Below are positions 59,194-64,000 of a DNA stretch of 64,000 bases, piece after piece. Position 1 is the first letter of the stretch; each line of letters begins with the position of its first letter. The notes beneath the pieces are model-generated. The model saw only the letters and a program-made list of their open reading frames with translations, had not been told where the DNA came from and searched no databases. The translations under genes were made by a program, and so were the position numbers. This DNA comes from Aequorivita sp. UBA3180 (GTDB lineage: Bacteria > Bacteroidota > Bacteroidia > Flavobacteriales > Flavobacteriaceae): NCBI GenBank assembly GCA_002364215.1, contig DEXQ01000009.1, positions 1 through 64,000 of the forward strand, in the 5' to 3' direction.

Positions 59194-62106
59194 TTATTTA
59201 ACGATGATTCGTTTTACTCTTCCGTTTTCTTTATTTCCAACGCGAACTAAATAAACACCTGTGGCTACATAGCTCATGTCAAGTTTATAGTTGTATCCGT
59301 TACCGTTATTTTCCAGTTTTTTGAACAACAATCGCTGTCCCAAAGTGTTGTAAACCGAAAGGTTCATGGATTCGGTATAATTCACCGTTTTTAAGCTAAC
59401 GTCAAATTTGTTATTATCCAACGACAATATTGTTAAGCCATTTTCGTCAAAAATATTGTCTGTAACGCCCACGGTTCCAATTTGTACAGAATAATCTTCT
59501 GTTTCTCCAAAGTTGGTTTCCTCACAAGCGTCATCTGGTACGGGAGCATTCCAGTTAGTTTTGGCACGCATTAAATGCTGGCCAGATGGCACTCCTGCAG
59601 GAACAACAAGATCTGTTGTTATAGTGTAATTTCCGGAACCTTGACCAGAAGCCACTTCTACGTTATTTACAACGGTTTCATCATTGGTGAAAACAAAATC
59701 GTCATTAAAATCTATCCAAACGCGGATAAACTGATCTCCGTAACCTGTAGTTATTGTAAGGTCATAGGTAGTGTCTGCTTCCATTCCAGCAATAAGATCT
59801 GTGAAGTCACCATAGCCTTCACAAGCTGAAGGATTATTTATATCTGTAACATTGAAAAGTTGGAATCCATCCCCAAACGTACAGTCGCCCGTTGGTTGAC
59901 AATTCTGTTTTGTAATAATCACAGAGGTCATGTCATTTGAAGTATCGCTGTCATTAGGTAAAGTTGTGTAAGCACTTAAATTATAAGTTCCCAAAGCAGA
60001 GAAATCCCCAGTTTGTGAGAAAGTATATGATGCAGAATCGTTTCCGGCCAAAGGTCCAGCAAATACTTCGGTAACAACGGTTCCTTCCAAATCATAGGAA
60101 ACATCAAAATTTGACTGAGGTTCACCCCCAAAGTTTGTAATGGTAACCACTATGTCTTCTGTACCAGTAAGGTCAGTGCCCGAAACGGGAGATGTAATGG
60201 CGCTCACCCCAATATCATTTGGCTCTAAGTAGGTAACCATTTTTGTTCTGGCATCGTTTGTTGTGTCTTCGTCACCAGCTAAATTGGTTTCTGCTACAAT
60301 GGTATAAGTTTGACCCACTGTGCCCAAGTTTGCGGTAGCGGTAAAAGTGTACTGGGCCGTTGCGGCTGATGCAATGGTTCCGGTAAAAGTTTCTGAAATA
60401 ACTGCACCACCATCTACCTGAAAAGTTACAGGAAAGTTTGAAGCACTATTTTGTCCATAGTTAAAAATGGTGACAGTTACAGTTTCACTATTTGAAAGTG
60501 TTCCGGTTACTGGTGAGTCGATACTTACAACTCCTATGTCATCATTAAAATTAGGTGCAATTTGGAAAACCCCAACTACATCTTTTCTCCCACTATTCAT
60601 ATATTCATTGATAAACCAAAATTCTTTATCGTTAGAAGGATCCAAATCAATTTTGCTATAATCGCCATAGCGAAGTCCAGGAATGTTTTGGTTTCCGGCT
60701 GCAATCAATTCTTCGGAGATTGTCATTGTGTTTAAAGGGTCACTTGCATATCGTCCGGTATAGTATGAGCTAACTCTTTTGGTAGTTGGGTCAGGTGTTG
60801 TTGGTCCTGCCATAGCGGTATAACCCATCCCAATATTTCCTTGTACGTCCATCATCATACTGGCGTGCCATGCGTGTTTTCCGTCTGGGGAAGTATAGGT
60901 GCCCTCTTGATAAATTGACCAAGGCTGTCCGTCTCCAGGTTGTCTTAGTTCAAACCAGCGTATTCCAGCCAGCTCTCCTCCTGATGCATCGGTATCAACA
61001 ACGAAATTAAAAACTGCAGAATTGTGGCCTCCAAACTTTCTGAATTGCGCCTGGTTCATGATTGTAGCTTGTAGTGCATCAATGTCAGCACCTCCGCCAG
61101 GTTGTGCTAAATTAGAGAAACTTCCGCCGTCAAAAACTGAGATAAAAGGAGTGGTAGTTAGTTCCACGGGTGCAGAAATGGTAGAACTTCCTGGACTTGC
61201 CCAATTAACATCTACCGTCCAAAGTTTTACGTGATCTTGAGAAACTCCAGACCAAGCATCATCTTGTAAATAAACAATAGGCAAACCTCCAGCAGCTGGA
61301 AGATTGTCATTGGTTACATTCAAGGCTTGAGGACTGTAAAAACCACTAGTTACAATTCCGGGAAGGGGAAAACCAATTATTTGTGCAGTAGGATCACCAG
61401 CTAGCATTTTAGTTCGCTCCATCGCGTAAATTTTGTTAGTGGCCGAAGTATTATCTGTCATATAATAACCATCGCTCCAAACTGAAAGCTTTTGGTAGTC
61501 ATTAATTTGAGGAATAGTATAAACATACCAGCCGTCATTTACGGGGTCAGGTCCATCAGATATAGCAATTTGGGCACCGTTGCCTAAAAAGGTCATAACC
61601 CATCTATCGGCGGCATTGTCATATGAAATGGTAAGGTCGCAACATCCTCCGTTAGGGAAAATTGTAGGATTTGGAGATATTTGTCCAGTAAGTGGGTTAC
61701 CACTTTTGTCAAAAATTCTGAACCCAGTATTAAATACCACAACGGCGTGATTTGGTCCTACTCCGATCGACGGGTCTGTGGGTTGCGAACTTGATTGAGC
61801 CGCATCAAAAACAAGTGTAGGGGCTCTTCCGCTAAGCACTTGCTCCATTTTATCTGGATTTCTTTTGAAATAATCATCTTCTATCTGTGGGTCTTTTCCG
61901 GGGATGATTAAATTTCTTGAAGCCCTTCCGTCTTGCATGACTTGTTCTTTAACTCTTGCGGGAGCCAAATCGGTTTGTGAAGCAATAGATGGTACGTGCT
62001 CTACAGAGCCCACGGTACCAACATAAGTAGCATTAGTTTTTTCCTGAGCCTGCACGTTAAAGATAAGGGCAAAGAAAAATAGAATTAAGGTAATTTTAGT
62101 TTTCAT
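59194..62106 (-). CDS. Large T9SS-exported protein with CARDB-like and GEVED domains
   Basis: The 970-residue protein has a signal peptide (MKTKITLILFFFALIFNVQAQ), a region of about 500 residues that looks like a beta-propeller or BNR-like fold (PSIGVGPNHAVVVFNTGFRI and further beta-rich blocks), two CARDB-like domains (from about 520 and 625, each starting near DIGV), a GEVED domain (about 745-870, WIDFNDDFVFTNDE then NFGETEDYSVQIG) and a type A C-terminal sorting domain (last 75 residues, LSVYNTLGQ and ending GRVKRIIVK). It should be secreted by the type IX system. No catalytic motif is seen; adhesion or polymer binding is possible. Confidence 0.9.
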   Translation of the reverse strand: MKTKITLILFFFALIFNVQAQEKTNATYVGTVGSVEHVPSIASQTDLAPARVKEQVMQDGRASRNLIIPGKDPQIEDDYFKRNPDKMEQVLSGRAPTLVFDAAQSSSQPTDPSIGVGPNHAVVVFNTGFRIFDKSGNPLTGQISPNPTIFPNGGCCDLTISYDNAADRWVMTFLGNGAQIAISDGPDPVNDGWYVYTIPQINDYQKLSVWSDGYYMTDNTSATNKIYAMERTKMLAGDPTAQIIGFPLPGIVTSGFYSPQALNVTNDNLPAAGGLPIVYLQDDAWSGVSQDHVKLWTVDVNWASPGSSTISAPVELTTTPFISVFDGGSFSNLAQPGGGADIDALQATIMNQAQFRKFGGHNSAVFNFVVDTDASGGELAGIRWFELRQPGDGQPWSIYQEGTYTSPDGKHAWHASMMMDVQGNIGMGYTAMAGPTTPDPTTKRVSSYYTGRYASDPLNTMTISEELIAAGNQNIPGLRYGDYSKIDLDPSNDKEFWFINEYMNSGRKDVVGVFQIAPNFNDDIGVVSIDSPVTGTLSNSETVTVTIFNYGQNSASNFPVTFQVDGGAVISETFTGTIASAATAQYTFTATANLGTVGQTYTIVAETNLAGDEDTTNDARTKMVTYLEPNDIGVSAITSPVSGTDLTGTEDIVVTITNFGGEPQSNFDVSYDLEGTVVTEVFAGPLAGNDSASYTFSQTGDFSALGTYNLSAYTTLPNDSDTSNDMTSVIITKQNCQPTGDCTFGDGFQLFNVTDINNPSACEGYGDFTDLIAGMEADTTYDLTITTGYGDQFIRVWIDFNDDFVFTNDETVVNNVEVASGQGSGNYTITTDLVVPAGVPSGQHLMRAKTNWNAPVPDDACEETNFGETEDYSVQIGTVGVTDNIFDENGLTILSLDNNKFDVSLKTVNYTESMNLSVYNTLGQRLLFKKLENNGNGYNYKLDMSYVATGVYLVRVGNKENGRVKRIIVK

Positions 62107-62172
62107 TATTAATGATAGGGATTAAATTAAAAAAATATAAGCGTCTAAAGTACTGATAAATTGTAAAATGAA

Positions 62173-62204
62173 AACGGGATTGAGTAACTTTAACCAATCC
62201 CGTT
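62173..62204 (-). terminator. Terminator of the aminotransferase gene
   Basis: AACGGGATTG (62173-62182) pairs perfectly with CAATCCCGTT (62195-62204). A-rich sequence on the left and a T-run on the right allow use on both strands. Confidence 0.88.
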
Positions 62205-62215
62205 TTTTTAATATA

Positions 62216-63403
62216 TTAAGCTACAACTTCCTTAATCCGCCGCATTGCTTCTTTTATTTCTGTTTCTGAAGCTGCGTAAGAAAGGCGAATACAGTTTGGA
62301 TCTCCAAAGGCTTCACCGGTTACGGTCGCTACCTTGGCTTCCTCTAAAAGGTATAATGAAAAATCAGAAGCAGTGTTTATGTTTTTGCCCCGCAATGTTT
62401 TTCCAAAGAAATAGGAAACATCAGGAAATACATAAAAAGCACCTTCGGGTTCGTTGGTTTGGAAACCTTCAATTTCCGAAAGTAGACCCAATATCAACTT
62501 TCTTCTCTCCTTAAAGGCATCTACCATAAACTGAATCTTGCTCGGTGGATTTTCTAAGGCAGTAATCGCAGCTCTTTGTGCAATGGCATTAGCGCCGCTG
62601 GTTACTTGCCCTTGCATCTTGTTGCAAGCTCTGGCAACCCACTCTGGGCCGCCAATGTAACCGATGCGCCAACCAGTCATAGAGAATGCTTTGGAAACGC
62701 CGTTTACTACTACAGTACGATCGAACATATCATCAAATTCTGCCATAGAAGCGTGACCGCCACTAAAATTGATATGTTCGTAAATTTCATCACTGATTAC
62801 GATAATGTCTGGATACTTTACCAATACATCAGCTAGCTTTCTAAGCTCGTTTTTACTGTAAACCGAACCGCTTGGATTGCAAGGGGAGCTATAAATTATC
62901 ATTTTGGTTTTTGGGGTAATTGCTTCTTCGAGTGCCTCTGCCGTTACCTTAAAATCTGTTTCTATTGAAGTAGGGATCTCCTTCGGAATACCTCCAGCTA
63001 CCTTACATTGGTCTGCATAACTTACCCAATAGGGTGCAGGCAATAACACTTCATCGCCTTCATCCAAAAGTACCATTGTCAAATTTGCCAATGATTGCTT
63101 AGCGCCAGTAGAAACAACAATTTGGGAAGGTTTATATTCTAAATTATTGTCTCTTTTAAATTTTGTGATGATGGCTTTTTTTAAATCGCCATAACCGTCA
63201 ACTGGCGTATAGGAATGATAATTATCTTTAATGGCCTGAATAGCGGCATCTTTTATGAATTCAGGAACTGGAAAATCTGGCTCTCCCAGACTTAAACCTA
63301 TAATATCTATCCCTTGTTCCTTTAGTTCTCTTGTTTTGGCTGCCATTGCCAGAGTGGCAGATGTAGCCATCTCATTCACACGTTTTGAAAGTCTGTTGTC
63401 CAT
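62216..63403 (-). CDS. Pyridoxal-phosphate-dependent aminotransferase, aspartate type
   Basis: The 395-residue class I/II aminotransferase matches the AspC-like Ib group: LSLGEPDFPVP near residue 38, PYWVSY, SPCNPSGSVYS, DEIYEHI, and the PLP-binding Lys in VVVNGVSKAFSMTGWRIGY (near residue 235). It transfers the amino group of aspartate or a related amino acid to 2-oxoglutarate. The exact substrate is not certain. It lies 5 nt after the desaturase stop on the same strand. Confidence 0.93.
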   Translation of the reverse strand: MDNRLSKRVNEMATSATLAMAAKTRELKEQGIDIIGLSLGEPDFPVPEFIKDAAIQAIKDNYHSYTPVDGYGDLKKAIITKFKRDNNLEYKPSQIVVSTGAKQSLANLTMVLLDEGDEVLLPAPYWVSYADQCKVAGGIPKEIPTSIETDFKVTAEALEEAITPKTKMIIYSSPCNPSGSVYSKNELRKLADVLVKYPDIIVISDEIYEHINFSGGHASMAEFDDMFDRTVVVNGVSKAFSMTGWRIGYIGGPEWVARACNKMQGQVTSGANAIAQRAAITALENPPSKIQFMVDAFKERRKLILGLLSEIEGFQTNEPEGAFYVFPDVSYFFGKTLRGKNINTASDFSLYLLEEAKVATVTGEAFGDPNCIRLSYAASETEIKEAMRRIKEVVA

Positions 63404-63408
63404 AATAA

Positions 63409-64000
63409 TTAAGCGGGTACTGCAGGTTTTAGCCCCATTTCTTTTAAGTGCCTGAAATGTGCAATAATAGCCTTGCGTGTAGTTTTATATTCTTTGTAAG
63501 GTAAATTAAATTCCTTGGTTGTGCTTTTCACAATTTTTGAAATATTCTTGTAGTGAATGTGGCTAATATTTGGAAAAATATGATGCTCCACTTGATGGTT
63601 CAAGCCCCCTGTGTACCAATTGACAATTTTATTGTTCGTTGAAAAATTCACAGTAGTAAAAAGTTGATGGATTGCCCAAGTGTTTTTCATTGTACCACTA
63701 TCGTCCGGAAGCATTATTTCTGTATCCTCTACCACGTGCGCAAGTTGAAAAACAATACTCAAGATTAGTCCTGCAACATAATGCATTATAAAGAACCCTA
63801 GCAAAATTTTCCACCAAACAATATTGAAAAAAAGAATAGGGATAACTATCCAAAGCGACACATAAATCATTTTGGTAATGACCAAGATACTCCACTGTGT
63901 TACGGGTTTGGGAAGTTTTCCATAGGAAAGTTTACGTGCCAAATATCTTTTCGTCTGAAAAAAGTCTGTAGTTAAAACCCAATTGAAGGTTAAAAGACCA
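63409..64000 (-). CDS. Membrane fatty-acid desaturase, 5' end outside the window
   Basis: The frame is open to the window edge and the first codons visible encode GLLTFNWVLTTDFFQTKRY, so only the C-terminal 196 residues are seen. There are two hydrophobic spans (about 45 to 90 in the visible part) and the last histidine box NHQVEHHIFP with a conserved HYKNIS segment. The form HQVEHH matches the linoleoyl-CoA/front-end type (Delta-6-like) desaturases, which introduce double bases into lipid acyl chains using di-iron and O2. The gene probably adjusts membrane fluidity. Confidence 0.9.
   Translation of the reverse strand, partial: GLLTFNWVLTTDFFQTKRYLARKLSYGKLPKPVTQWSILVITKMIYVSLWIVIPILFFNIVWWKILLGFFIMHYVAGLILSIVFQLAHVVEDTEIMLPDDSGTMKNTWAIHQLFTTVNFSTNNKIVNWYTGGLNHQVEHHIFPNISHIHYKNISKIVKSTTKEFNLPYKEYKTTRKAIIAHFRHLKEMGLKPAVPA

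Noticed and set aside
1..64000. Mobile elements, phage genes, rRNA or further tRNAs
   Set aside because: No transposase, integrase, phage structural gene or rRNA segment was found, and only one cloverleaf was convincing.

Overview
The window is 64 kb of chromosomal DNA from a member of the Bacteroidota, almost certainly family Flavobacteriaceae. The evidence is a SusC/SusD pair, PorT and a protein with a type IX secretion (T9SS) sorting domain, TamL, the exosortase XrtF with its partner, a short RpoD-type primary sigma factor, an archaeal-type ProS, and many promoters of the Bacteroidota form TTTG-N19-TAnnTTTG. A marine or Aequorivita-like flavobacterium is my guess from gene style only. Housekeeping genes dominate. 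I see no phage, insertion sequence, CRISPR array or rRNA operon.

Layout. 0-7.7 kb: FadL-type outer-membrane protein, a Tyr/Gly- and Asn/Arg/Ser-rich lipoprotein, proS, tRNA-Glu, rpsT, a two-TM protein, coaD, a small membrane protein and surE. 7.9-12.1 kb: S41 protease, a lone OppC-type permease and a DNA/RNA endonuclease. 12.2-19.4 kb (minus strand): purH, then the cell-elongation genes mreB-mreC-mreD-mrdA-rodA. 19.5-22.5 kb: a MacB/FtsX-type permease, a free-Met-sulfoxide-reductase-like GAF protein and the XrtF exosortase pair.

22.5-32.2 kb is the main accessory block, a copper-handling island on the plus strand. It encodes a DUF3347 lipoprotein, an HYC_CC_PP-type protein, a multicopper oxidase fused to a CopB-like beta-barrel and carrying a Met/His-rich insert, a DUF305 membrane protein, a P1B copper ATPase with three metal-binding segments, a TonB-dependent receptor with a Cys-Cys pair in its plug, a secreted HMA protein, a 16-cysteine four-helix copper storage protein and a 34-residue basic mini-protein. 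Together these could oxidise, export, transport across the outer membrane and sequester copper.

32.3-40.9 kb: a Tudor-like protein, a 386-bp leader holding a perfect 40-bp palindrome, susC/susD without enzymes, an MtfA-type zinc peptidase, and a minus-strand set of a BLUF blue-light sensor, rpe and ypdA. 41-48 kb: rpoD, an ECF sigma factor with a membrane partner and a lipoprotein, pnp with a structured leader, rpsO and a lipoprotein. 48-64 kb: accD-fbaA, tamL, a SpoU-type rRNA methyltransferase, porT-ubiE, trkA-trkH, purT, a large T9SS-exported protein, an aspartate-type aminotransferase and a fatty-acid desaturase cut by the window edge.
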